A stretch of DNA of 64,000 nt from Wuchereria bancrofti (taxonomy: Eukaryota; Nematoda; Chromadorea; Rhabditida; Onchocercidae). Under the pieces are notes generated by a model, which saw nothing but the letters and a program-made list of their open reading frames with translations, did no database searches and was not told the DNA's origin. The position numbers were made by a program, and so were the translations under genes. The stretch's first letter is position 1. Every line of letters begins with the position of its first letter. Location: NCBI GenBank assembly GCA_005281725.1, contig SSBO01000003.1, positions 705,396 through 769,395 of the forward strand, read 5' to 3'. This document shows, in pieces, positions 25,567 through 37,539 of the stretch.

Positions 25567-25597
25567 TCTCCCTCTCTCTCTCTCTCTCTCTTTCTCT
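25567..25597. repeat. (CT)n microsatellite
   Basis: A run of CT dinucleotides with one TTT interruption lies in the divergent intergenic region. On the minus strand it gives a low-complexity Glu/Arg ORF that is not a gene. Confidence 0.85.
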
Positions 25598-25912
25598 GAC
25601 TTATGTTGCGACTCTAAGATAAACTTCGGACAATACGCTCTGTGCGATAAGCGTAAACAGTTTTGTTGATGCATTTCGATAAGAGTCAGTTGGAGGAAAG
25701 CTGAGATGGGGTATAGTCCTCCGGGAGGTCTCGATAACGGTTCGTTATCTTTCAGATGCAAACAGAGTGTTAACAAATAAATTGAATAACACTGCCAGTT
25801 CGCTGTACTTATTGTCCTGCAGTAAAGCAAATCAAAATGTGAGTGATAACGACAAATGAATGAGAGAATTAAAAGGTAAATTCGATCAATAACATGAAAT
25901 AAGTTATCTGTT

Positions 25913-26027
25913 TAAGTTACGAAATATGAAACAATAAAAAAGTAATTAATGAAAGTTATGAAATATGGAATAATTGATAAAAAATAATGAAGTAAGTTAT
26001 GAAATATGAAATAATTAATAAGTTGTG
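25913..26027. repeat. Imperfect tandem repeats built on GTTATGAAATATG
   Basis: Three copies of a unit containing GTTA(T/C)GAAATATG followed by an AATAATT-like tail occur with spacing of about 40-50 bp. A separate short repeat, GGAATTTGT then TTATTCA, occurs three times at about 26851-26905. Both are non-coding. Confidence 0.55.
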
Positions 26028-27002
26028 CAAGGCCTAATCTTAGGTTAGATGTTTAATAGGTGCTAGTGGAAAGGAATATGGCAATTGGCGCATAATCAAA
26101 TCATGAAATTTGTTAGATGGATGATTGAGGTAAAAAGATCATTAAGTGAGTTGCTCAACGGCAAACCACTACTAATCTGTCCTCAATAGAGTCTTCCTGT
26201 ATAGCATTTGTAAGGCGGAAATGACTGTTACATGTATTTTTGAAGTCATCGAGGCACATAATAAAGTTATGGAAACTAGGCACAAGCTATGTCAGGGATA
26301 GTGTCAAGTGTCTTAAGCATCGGTTAAAATATGCGAAAGTTGCTATCGTATCTTCAACATGTTGACCCATTGCGTCACACCATTTCACTTCTCATTTATA
26401 CGAAAATTGAAATTTTGGTCGGTGACAGCTGGCTGTATGTCGTATACCCGTGGTTTTACAACGAAAATTTTCATGCTGTAGACTTTTCAGCTGGTTGAAA
26501 GACGGAAGATGAGAAAATGAATTTGCATTGTTTGGGTAAGCGTGAATTATATACGGGTTTTTGTGTATGTATGCTTGTGTACGGTTTGGGTTTCCTCTGC
26601 ATGGTAATGCATCTGATCAGAGGAGATGTATTCCATCTTGTTCTGAGTTATTCTTTTAATTTTAATTAGAATTCGGATCTAAATATGCTTACTCGTAATC
26701 GGCAGTAATTCAATTTATTACGTCTACTAATATATAAGAATGTTCTCACAAATTCGCTTTGGGATTCGTGGGATTATTTCTTTAGTTTTACAAATTCTTT
26801 AACTTGCGGAAAAATGGAAAACATTTTGGCACAATTCCAAAATGGAATTTGTTATTATTCACTGGAATTTGTATTTATTCATTCGAATTTGTGATTATTC
26901 ATTAGAAATATAATGATGAAAAGTTTGTTTTGAAGAAACTGGAAGAGAATTAAGGCAGAAGCTATGAACTACAAAGGGATGGGAAAGATGTTTCTAATGA
27001 GT

Positions 27003-27012
27003 GTTTTTGCAG
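27003..27012 (+). promoter_or_regulatory. Likely spliced-leader acceptor of the USP gene
   Basis: The plus strand reads GTTTTTGCAG immediately before ATCTCGATAAGTT and the start ATG at 27026. No exon is recognised upstream, which fits trans-splicing. A 5'-UTR intron is possible. Confidence 0.5.
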
Positions 27013-27025
27013 ATCTCGATAAGTT

Positions 27026-30000
27026 ATGACGATACTCTCAATAGTGGGAGGAAAGGGCCCTGGCCCGATCGAAGGGGAAGAACCAGAACGATTGTCGAGA
27101 TCCCTTCACGTTAGTTTGCTGTTGCATAAAAACGAGGACATATTCCATCCATTCCATTCAAAATAGCTGGAATAAGTAGATGAGATAAAATTGTAACTTG
27201 TTCAATATTGAGAGTTTACTCTCAGTTAAAAGACTTTTTATTGTTCTGCTTCTGTGATTGAAAACACTTCCAGCAGAGTGCGTTGACAGCGGAAGAATTG
27301 GGTTTCTTCAATGAAGTGAAAAATTTCTTAGGCAGCAGCGTCAATGAACAAATGCTCGTGCAGGCGATTAAGGTTAGTATCGAAATGAAGTTATTTGACT
27401 GTAATTAATTTATGAGTGATGAGCTATCATTGTGTTGCACTTGCAACCAGTGGATTCAATCACATGGTGAATGTATAGCGTGCAGCGTGACGCCTTTTTT
27501 TCAAAGATACCAATAAGCAGAAGACAGTTTAATTATTGGACGAGTCAGCTGGTAATAATGAAATACTTTTACGCAAATTGATGTGATCTTTTATATCCGT
27601 CGTCCTTAATAGATTTATAACGTATTTGACAGTTCAGTATATATGCTTTAGAGTCATGGATCTCACACGCAATCGCATTTAAGTGGTAATAACGTTTTGA
27701 ACGATGTCATTAGTCTTTATTTCGATCGAATGGAATCGGTCGAAAAGCCAAATAAGCAAGTCCGATTCGATGAGGTCACAATACTGTTTAACAAGTTTCA
27801 TTTGCCCTATCTAAAGCCTAGTTTTGTTTTTATTTTGCTTCCTTCATGCATCTGAGCTATATTTCAAATTGTTTATAGTGATGTTTATGTCAAAAGCTGG
27901 GGAGGTTAGGTTTAATGCTTCTATAAACATTTCAAAGGAGAGCCTCAAGATTTATCTTAATATATCTGTCTAATGAAAAGTTACATCGTGCATTTATGCT
28001 TTTAAATCTTAAAAAAACATATTTTTACATAGAGGAAGTTTGCAATTTTTTAGCATTTGGATGTTCCTTCTCCAGCTCCATCAGTTAGCCGTCCATATTC
28101 TTTTAATACACGTGGTACAACGATGGAGGAACCAAAAGTAATCGATCTAACGTCTGATGAGGATAAAGGTGTTCAAAAATGGGGAAATGTACCACGAAGT
28201 GTGCTAGGAAATCGGGAAGAACAGGATGTTATAAAGTACATATTAAGTATTTGTCTCGTCATATTTCTGTGAATTGCCTTGGACTATATTCTGGTTGTAG
28301 TACATCGATATTTACGAAAAAAAGCATTATCTTTGAGGTTAACAGGGCGCTGACGTACATGATCCGATGATAAGCGTATATAAATTATATTGTTATAACT
28401 CTTAGGCACAGGAGATAATGTCTTCGGTTCAGTAGCGAAATCTGTCTGTTTTACAAAATAAATGATTTTAGTAGGGAAGTGGAATTATGACGATTTTAAA
28501 TTTTCAGAGCTATTGAAGAGTCCTTGAAAGACAATCAAAACATTCCTGGTTTCTCACCTTTTGCTCAAAGAGATCCGGAAAATCCATATGAAAGGCGACG
28601 ATGCGGTTTAGCACCTGTGGGATTAAAAAATATAGGCAACAGTTGTTGGTTTAACGTTATTGTGCAAGTAAGTCACATGTTGTTTAAGGATGTTCAAGAT
28701 CATGTTATCCAAAAAGGAACAAAGTGAAAGCGTTCTTCATTAACCATTTTATGTATAATTATATTAAAATAATCAAGTGCCTGTGTAGCGGTGTTTGATT
28801 TATGGATGTGTCTAGTTTCATTTGTTTATACTTTCCATGATTATTTTTTCAGACTCTGTTCCATATACCACGCTTCCGACAAATGTTGTTCGATACACCA
28901 ATTAAAAATAGAACGAAATATATCACCGGTAAATCAAATTCCTGGAGAAATGAGTCAGTCCAGCTCAATGAGGTTTTTTTTTTTCACTCTTGAGCTCGGC
29001 AAAAACTTCTTAAAAATTTTACGACTGAATTCTTCATCACTATATATTCTCACATATATAAAATTCGGCATTCATTTGCTTTATTTCCCAGCTATAAAAA
29101 TTAGGTTGGACCGTGCCCTCATATAACTACTCTTCATGGTCAGGTTATTCTTCATTACTAGAAGTTATCTAGTTTTGTTTTTCAAATTATATCGGCCATT
29201 TTTTTTTTTTTTTTTTTGAATTGATTCAGTGCGATATTTTGTACGAGCTGATTCTTTTTATTGCCTCGGTTAACTAGCAAAAAAATTTACGAGACGAAGT
29301 AGCGTATAAATGCCAAATTAATGATCAATCTTGTTTGAATTTTAAGTTTGCATAACTATTATAGACTAACATGGATGCGTTAACAACCTCACTTTTAATA
29401 TCTCTTCGTCAGCTTGCTGCCTGTCTTGAAGCGTCATCACGCGCATATGTTGATCCAACAAATGTATTAAAGATAATTAGCGAGTTGAATATGAGTCTGA
29501 ATAAAGCTGCTCCTTGCATAGGCATTCAGCAGGTTTGTTTTAATTTGATTCAAATCGTAATATACTTATGCTTAACTATTCATTGAAATTTTCTTTTAAG
29601 TAACGATAAGGAAAATTTTAGGACGCTACCGAAATGCTTTTGCGACTGATCGAGTGGCTTGAGGTAGCCTTCAGACTTGAATCAATATCAGATGTGCAGT
29701 TGCAATCTCCCCACCCATCATCTTCCAGCATTTCATGCGGAGAAATTATGGATACTAATGTAAGCTCAACAGTGCTGCTGTCTTTTACAGTTTGGTCATA
29801 ATTTATTAGAATTGACTGGGACTAAATATTTTAATTGATTTTTATTCAGGATGAAAATATGGTGCCAAATGCTTCTAGTGCGGAGCAAACATTAACAGCA
29901 GGTGGTGAGACACATTTTGATAAATTAAGCAGTGATGATCTCAATTCTAATCCCACTCCGGAACATCCGTTTGATGCACTTTTTCATGGTTCACATGTTG

Positions 30001-33000
30001 AAATTCGACCTAATGCTGGTATCGCTTTAAGAATGTTTGTAAAAGTGTGTATAGAGCAGGTGCATGAGTCTGTCGTCTGTTATTGGAATAATACAGCTAT
30101 TCGTTCACTTGCTAGCTTCTATATGTCTAATGAATTGTTTTACGTGTTTTTAAAGATATCTATTTTACTTAGTATATTTAAGAAATCACAATCGGAATTT
30201 CATCACCTCTGAAGTTGGCGAACTCACTTCAGATGATCAATTTGGATGTTAGTTATGACAACTTATATGACTCATTAGAAGCTTATCACCTATCTGATGC
30301 ACCAGCGAAAGAGGTTTCCTGCTTTCTCTTCTTAGTATTTTTCATAATTTTGGTACGAAAAAGTAATTTTGGTGCAAAAATTGTTTTTTTTTTTTTCAGC
30401 TATGGTTTGAATCTTTACCGTCTGTAGTCATCTTTTCGCTGGTTCGGTTTAGTTATAAAAATGGTCAGACGGAGAAAGTTCACAGTCAATTTCAATTTCC
30501 TCGCGTTATATACATGGATCGTTATTTATATCGAAATCGTACATTTGTGAGTGGAAAACGAATTGAGCGTAATTCTTTGAAGAAACGGCTTGCACATGTG
30601 ATGTGTGAATTAGAAGGGTTTGTTAGCCTTATTAACGGTTGTCGTAGTTGCTCGATCTTTTTCCATACTAATCAGACTTCCAAAGTTCTTCAAAATGCCG
30701 TGAGTGTAGCTGCTTCATTTGTGAATGAAAAACGGGTTAAGCGTAAATCTTTGAAGAAAATAGCTGTTTTTCTTGATCTTTTGATTTTTTGTTAATTTTA
30801 AAATCCATTAGTTGTAAAAGTTTTAAGAAGGTTATCACTGCGATGATTTGCAGATGGGAGAAGTTTCCAGCTGGCGATACAAAAGTACCACTTCCATCTC
30901 TTATAGATGCTGTTGTCAAATACGCATCGTCAGCATCAAATACGTTGGTTCTTTTCGTTTAAAATTGTTCACGTTAAAATTTGGTTTGCTTGATTTTCTG
31001 CTCACAGGGAATTTCCACTGTTAATTTCATGTTTGCTGGCTTTCGTCAAACGTGGTATATGTTTGGAGATTAGTTCTTAATTGAAGTATTTCCACTCTTA
31101 AAGTTCCTTTTTGAACAAAATTTATTGATACACATCTCCCTCTCCCTCCTAAATCTCTCACAGCAATAGAATGGCTTTATCGAATGCTAAGTTGAAGACC
31201 GAGAGGTCCATATGCATTGTTACATTTGGAAATGGAATCTGTTGTCAATATTGTCATACCAATAATAGTACTGTAGCTAAGTGGAAGTTTTAGAAACATC
31301 TCTGACAACTGTGACATTTGCAGACAGCAGCCGATGGAAGTTTGTGATGAAACTCCGTCATTTTCAGTTGTATCTGATTCTTCGAATCCTCATGTAGGTA
31401 TGGTCTCCTTTTCTGTTTTTGTTCAGAACAAAGGATTTTACCCACTTTTGACATGAAATGAAACTAAGCATATATTTTTTTTATCCTATTTCAATCATTT
31501 TAAATCCAAGTTCTAAATCAGTTAGGCAAAGAATATAATCTAGAAGTGTATTTTCCTGTAGAAATTATGAAATTTTTTTTATTATGATCTTTAGAAGGAG
31601 GGAATGTAATGTTGGCATGTCCTTCTCTTGATAGAACGATAATCCCGGCAGATGTTGACATGAACACGGTGACTAGCGTTTTACAAACGCTTTCAGCAAA
31701 TGCGCAGAAACGAATTGACGGTACGAATAAATGAATAAATGCTGTTTTTTCTAAATTTCTGAATTCTCTATAAAACCAGGACAAAATAAGTTGTTGAAGG
31801 AGAAGAACTGAACAACGTTTGATAATTTTCTCGTGCTATTCTCTGTATCTATCTAAATTATCAGGTTCTTTAGTTTATTAGATTATTTGTTGAAAATTTT
31901 ATGCTAAATTTTAAAGTTGTTTTAGAACTGCAAAAAGAGGCGAATACACTGCAAGAAAATATTGAGTCGATCTTTGATGTCGATGGCATGAGGGAGGTAT
32001 TCAATAGCATTTAGTTGATTTCATTTTTATTCCTTCACTAATTTTAAATAATAAAGTTTCTTCCTACATTTTGAATTAAACTTACAACTTATGCTTCGTA
32101 TTGCTGCAGGAACCGTATCATTTGCACAGCGTTATTGTCCATGAGGGAGAAGCAAATGTTGGACATTACTGGGCCTATATAGCTAGCTCTCCGTTATGTA
32201 ATGTCGAAGATAAAGAAGTGTCGTGGCGTAAATTTAATGATAAAAGCGTTGAGCCTGCAACTTGGCAACAAATTGAAGAAGATTCGTTTGGTTCGAGGAG
32301 AGCTTGCTCTGCATATTGCTTAGTTTACACGAGAAAGAAATGTGAGGACGTGCTCTATGGACAAGGTAAGAATTTTTGCATTAACTGATGTGTTGCTATT
32401 AGTGGTCATATATTTATTAGATATTTGTACCTATTTGGTCGCTATTTAATAAATATTGCCCACCTGAAAAGTGTTGGATTGGTAACAATGGGCGATTGTC
32501 GATTGCAGTAGCGAGTGTTGAAAGAAGCTCGTTAATCATTTCTAAGATTGTGGCTTTTTAGAAAAAATTATTGATTTCCAGTAATATAATCAGATTAATT
32601 AGTTTTTGGTTGTGTTATTCTGGGAGGCTGTTCTATTCAAGGAAGACATGAATTCGATAAGTTCCTTATCCAGTAGGGTTTGATATACAGGTATCTTCAT
32701 ATGAATGAACGTAGTCTGAAACTGATATGCTAATCGAAGCATCGTCACTGTACTAATTAGTATTATGTGATTGTATTTCTATATTGCTTGCCAAAATTAT
32801 TTCTTATTTTCAGAACAAAAGCAGTCGGCTCAATCGATCGTCGAATTGATTGACAGCTTGCCAAATGATTTGAAACTAGAAGTTTCTACAGATAATGCTC
32901 TCTTTGATGCAGAAATGATCAAATGGGATGCGGACCATCCAACTATTGTGTATGAACTCGAAAATAGGACCATTATCACTCCGTGTAAGGATGCGGTACG

Positions 33001-35866
33001 TTTTTCAGTTGTTTGCAAAGAAATGAGATTCTCAATTAGAATTTTTTCTTATCTTGCCTAAAGATTTATTTTAGAGTATTTGAAATTTCAGGATTTATTG
33101 GATATGGTATCATATAAAGGTCCAATTGATTTCAACGCGCTATTCAAACGGCACTATGAGCATGCAGCGCGATTTTTCGGACTGTTCATGTTGGAAAGGT
33201 TAGAGGTTCTTGCCGCTATTTTTGATAAATCAAATTTGGGACGAATAGACTGTCTACATTGAAGTAGTGTATCTTTGTTTGGTTCAGAGTTCATAGTAGA
33301 GTTGTGCAAGATTATGTTTCTGGTTATATGCTTTCCCCGGTTTTTGTTTTCTTCTTTGCTTTTCTTGTTCTTGTGTTATTTCTTGAGGCATATTACTGTC
33401 GCCCCCGTCTGGTTTTATGGCTACTAATGGTTTGCTAAAATTTTATCAAATATATCGATTAATCTTTATCGGTCTTGTTCTAGGCTTCAAAAAAGTTTGA
33501 TTTCAGCGCCTTAAGTGCTTTGAATGTAATGGACGAGCTGTTTTTGGAAAGGGATGAAAGTGCATTCAACTTGATACAAGAGGCAAGGCGTCAATCCAAG
33601 ATTTTTTTCCACATCGCTTGGGATAATAACTTTTCATTCCTTAGTTTTCATTCTTATCTCTTTGTTCCAAAGTTGTTCTGTTATGCCACTTTTATTTTAG
33701 GCATCATGCTGCTTTGCATAACAAAAATTGATTTGAATTATCATTTTAGCTGCTTACAAATCATATGGATCATTATGAAAAGGCACTGAAAATGTCGGAT
33801 AAGCTTTACATTGACAGATTAATGTTTCTGATCGACTGGGCGTCAATATTCGGCATACCATTAAATAACTCAGCAAAATCGATTTTCATTTTACGAATGC
33901 TAATGAATATAGATGCAACGTAAGTATATGCTTCTATTCATGTTCTTGATGCAAATAATCTTTTTAGATTTAATGAATTGATTTCAGTTTAGTCTTTACT
34001 GTTCTTGTGTAGGAGGTGCATATATTTCCTGCACTGCTTTAGTTTTTGTTTTTGTTTCACGGTATTTTATTTACTGATCTTTTCAATTGCGTTTAATAGA
34101 TCGGAATTTAGTCAGTATTCTAATGTGGTATCAACTTGCGAGAAAGTTGTTGAGAAATTTGTCGGAGATGATCCATCGTCAGAAGTCATCTTGCATGTAA
34201 TTACATTTAATGTATTGAATTCTTTTGTGCTTTTATAAAGTTAAATTTGCCGCTTTTCGAATGTTTTTTAAAGTTGAAATTCAAAGTCATTACATATTTA
34301 TTTTTTATTTTCTTTCAATTTTAGACTTTGCAAAGATTTGCTATTTATATTTCCATTTCAGAATACACATATCCTTTATGAATTGTTTTGTCAAATGGTG
34401 GCTGTGATGAGCGATGTCGTCAAGAAAGTTGATCTTTCTTCATTGTAAGCATTCCTCCAAGCAATAAAATAGCCATAAAATGGAATAGGATATATTCGTC
34501 AATCACGTTTGCTTCAACAAAATCATTTGAGCTATAATTTTTTTTTTCTGAACCTTCAATGTTTAGAGATAATGGTATAAGTCATTACGTGTGAAAGTCA
34601 CGTTAAATGTTTTTAGCAAACAAAGCAACACTACTCTTTCTACGGACATACAACAATCGCGTCTGCTTTGTGTTTCGATTCGGATGATGGAGAGGATTGA
34701 TATGTATGCGACAGTGAAGTCTTCCAATCTAGATCAAAAACTGTTTTTCTGTTTGATTCATAATGCCCTTCTTATCATTTATGTCATTGTAAGTTTGACC
34801 TTTCAAATCTTAGTTACATTTTTAAATTATTTTTATATTTCAGCGGAGAGCATCGAAATTTTAAAGATTTATGTTTCGTTAGCTTGTTGCTATGTTTATA
34901 GTGAGTCTGTACAGTATGTTTACTAAAAGTACTGCAGAGGATAAGTCAGCGTCTCATTGATCATATCGGTTCTGGATTGGATGATAGTATTTTGGCAGAC
35001 AATGAAAATTTCTTGAATGAGGAATACAAAGCAATGATTATTCGACTGCACAGAATGGATAACGATGCTTCTGAAAGGGTTAGTGAGACGCATTGGATTC
35101 AGTCAATAGAGATATGCAATTTAGTAAATACTAAGAAAACGAAATAAGAAATTAAGACTGAATATTCTCTTGTTTCTTTTCCAGTCATTCATAATATGAA
35201 AATTTCAAGTTGAACATCCATCGAACTTGCAGACTATCCAGTATGTCGTTTCCATATGGAATCAACTACTATCAAATTCGAACGGTTTACAGAGAGTGCC
35301 TCGAGTTTATCAGGTTTTTCTTTTTTTTTTTAAGCAGCTGTTAACATTCAACAAAAAGCAAAAATATATCTTATTCATAATTTTTTTTTGGGTTGCTGAA
35401 GCAGTTTTTCATAATTTTTAAATTTAAAATAATTCTGAGAAATATAATTACCAAATCTACTATAGTTACTTAACAGAGAAGATCCACTGTTTCTCCAGAA
35501 AGCGTTAATCGTTCAGAAATCATAACAAATAGTTGATAGACATTCTTCCAGTCTGTTTTGTCGTCTGATTCCAGACAAGAATTTATTTTCAAGAAAAGCA
35601 GGTTTAGTAAGACAGAGATGGGAGTCATAAAATGCTGTTTTAACCAACATTTCTAGAAAATTTTGGATGCATCGGAGCAGAAAACGCCGTCAAATATGCC
35701 AGCACCTAAATTGAACGTGAAAGCAGGAAATTCAGGGTATGACCTTTTCCGGTTGAGGCAAGCAATGAATACTAATCTCGAAGTTAAATGCATTGATGAT
35801 TTAAACATTTTAGTACGCACAGTAGTTCAAGGGAAAAGCATCATTGGTAATGCAAGTAGTAATTGA
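27026..35866 (+). CDS. USP25/USP28-type ubiquitin-specific protease
   Basis: This cysteine protease family removes ubiquitin from substrates. Twenty-six phase-consistent exons total exactly 1,156 codons: 27026-27109, 27274-27372, 28054-28235, 28508-28667, 28853-28972, 29365-29532, 29622-29759, 29850-30044, 30215-30313, 30400-30617, 30854-30943, 31324-31397, 31595-31720, 31926-31996, 32110-32365, 32814-32995, 33092-33198, 33507-33582, 33750-33919, 34100-34196, 34362-34444, 34617-34792, 34844-34908, 34938-35078, 35233-35313 and 35657-35866. The N-terminal region is followed by a SUMO-interaction-like VIDLTSDED and a UIM-like AIEESL. The Cys box is GLKNIGNSCWF, with catalytic Cys near residue 168. 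The His box is HEGEANVGHYWAY, with His near 627, then WRKFNDKSV. IYMDRYLYRNR and the C-terminal SGYDLFRLRQAM match the USP25/28 pair specifically. The 30044/30215 junction is less certain. AATAAA lies at 35918. Confidence 0.93.
30718..30765 (+). repeat. Diverged copy of exon 10 sequence inside the following intron
   Basis: The segment reads TTTGTGAATGAAAAACGGG and onward to TCTTTGAAGAAAATAGCT. It closely matches 30544-30590 in the preceding USP exon, 174 bp away. The copy is in the same frame as the exon read through the intron, but that frame meets a stop at 30793-30795. Confidence 0.75.
33583..33749 (+). other. Probable GC-AG intron in the USP gene
   Basis: The donor reads CAAGAG|GCAAGG and the acceptor reads CATTTTAG. 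The next exon is entered in phase 0 (CTG CTT ACA). The GC site gives phase 0, while the nearby GT at AGGC|GTCAAT gives phase 1 and breaks the frame. Confidence 0.65.
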
Positions 35867-37539
35867 TCAATATATTTTCTCCCTAACAAATCCGGTTTTG
35901 AGCTTTTTTTGTTCATTAATAAATTTGCTATTTTGGTAATTTCTGTTCTTTTTAAGGAGTTGAAGTTTTATTAAAGAGTTGTGTAATTTTTTTAAGAATT
36001 CAAGAAATTAAGAGCAGTTAGTGGGATCATTGCGCTATATGAATTATTTTATTTTTTTAGTGTATTTATGCTCAAATATGGAAAGTGTGTAATAATCAGT
36101 AATAAGCTGATTTATATTGCTTCCTTCATTTATGTGTATCTATTGATACTAGTGCTCTTATAATAAGGCTGTCAAAAAGCTAATATTTAAAAGTTTTGTT
36201 AATTAATGAACTTTAGGATAAATTAAATTCTGAGCCTTCTTTTGCTGTTTATTGTTTTTGCAATTGTTGTACAGTTACCGCTTTTTATCTTCCTGTTTTA
36301 TAAGTCAACTCGTCACGTTTTCATAATACTTGAACATGGTAAAAAGTAGTTGCTTTGTACACTGTTTTGCAACAAAAATTATAATAATGCTGAAACAGTG
36401 CAAATCTTGGTAGACTCTTGATGGTATATAAATTGGAATTTATCATTAAATATCGTTACTCTGCATTCTTTCTCAATTCCGTTGTTTCTAGTGATATTCA
36501 TTTACTGTCAGGAAGCTAATGTTGCGCCAACAATTTATCAGTTTTTCGATTTATGCCTGCTTATTTTATGGCCTTTCATTTTCATATGTACCTTTTCTCA
36601 GGTACTAATACTTTATGAGGTACTAATACATTCTGAATAGTGAAAAAAGACTAGTTGATCAAGCTTGCATGCCAGTTGACAATTGTTTACTTCTTTTGTT
36701 TGATATATTTTGGTCCCACCTGTGGATCTCAGTCCCCGGGACGATATTTTATAAAATGCTTTTTAATGAACTCCAAAGAACATGTTTTCTGTTCTAAGGA
36801 GTAAGATTTATTTTCATTCATGTTGCCGTATTTATGTTGTCTTTCTTTTAGTAAGCTGTTCGGTGTTTATTGCATAGCTCTCTGGTATTTGTTTTTCGTT
36901 GATGATTTTTTATTCAAATTATTCATTTCTTACAAATTAGCTGAAACTATTCCGATTTCATTGGTAAATGCAGTTTAGCCTAATGAAGTATTGAAAGCTC
37001 ACACTGCATCAAACAATGTCACGAAGTACTATACTGCTGGTTTCTATCACATTGTCTAGTATCGCTGACTGAATCAAAGTGCTTTTTTACTCTAGTATTA
37101 CTTCTTGATTATTAAGAAAAGGTAAATAAATATACTTTATTGAAGTTATTCTGGTTAAATTATGTCAACTAAGTGATATCCCTCAACTTTTTTGTGAACT
37201 GCATAATATTGAAAACACAATAAGGCATAAATTGTAGAAAAATCCCAAATAATTCAAATAATCTAACGATTAAACGAAAGACCAACACATTGTTATAACA
37301 TGCAATATACGAAGATAGCAATATGCAAAAAATGCCAATAAAAATTAGAGCAGCAATGAAATTATTTTGGACAGAGAAGGAAACAAAAAAATAATTTATG
37401 ATGATGGGTTGGTTATCTTTTTATGCGGAATTAGTCAAATAAGTAGAGTGATGAAGATACAAATTCAGTTTTTTAAAGCTCTCGATTTATATTCCAATAC
37501 TTAGACATAACAAGTTAATGCCAAAATATATTCAACGTA
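35867..37539. other. Intergenic region between convergent genes
   Basis: This region holds the 3' flank of the USP gene, with AATAAA at 35918, and the 3' flank of the transporter gene. No ORF of note is present on either strand. Confidence 0.6.

Larger units (their letters stand above)
23702..27012. other. Intergenic region between divergent genes
   Basis: This is the shared upstream region of the MEPCE-type gene (-) and the USP gene (+). It contains poly-A runs, a (CT)n tract and imperfect AT-rich tandem repeats. No supported gene was found. Promoters for both genes presumably lie here, but I cannot point to a specific site. Confidence 0.55.

Noticed and set aside
25522..25830. Minus-strand ORF ending in an Arg/Glu repeat
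   Set aside because: The repeat is the (CT)n microsatellite, and the rest has no splice or family support.
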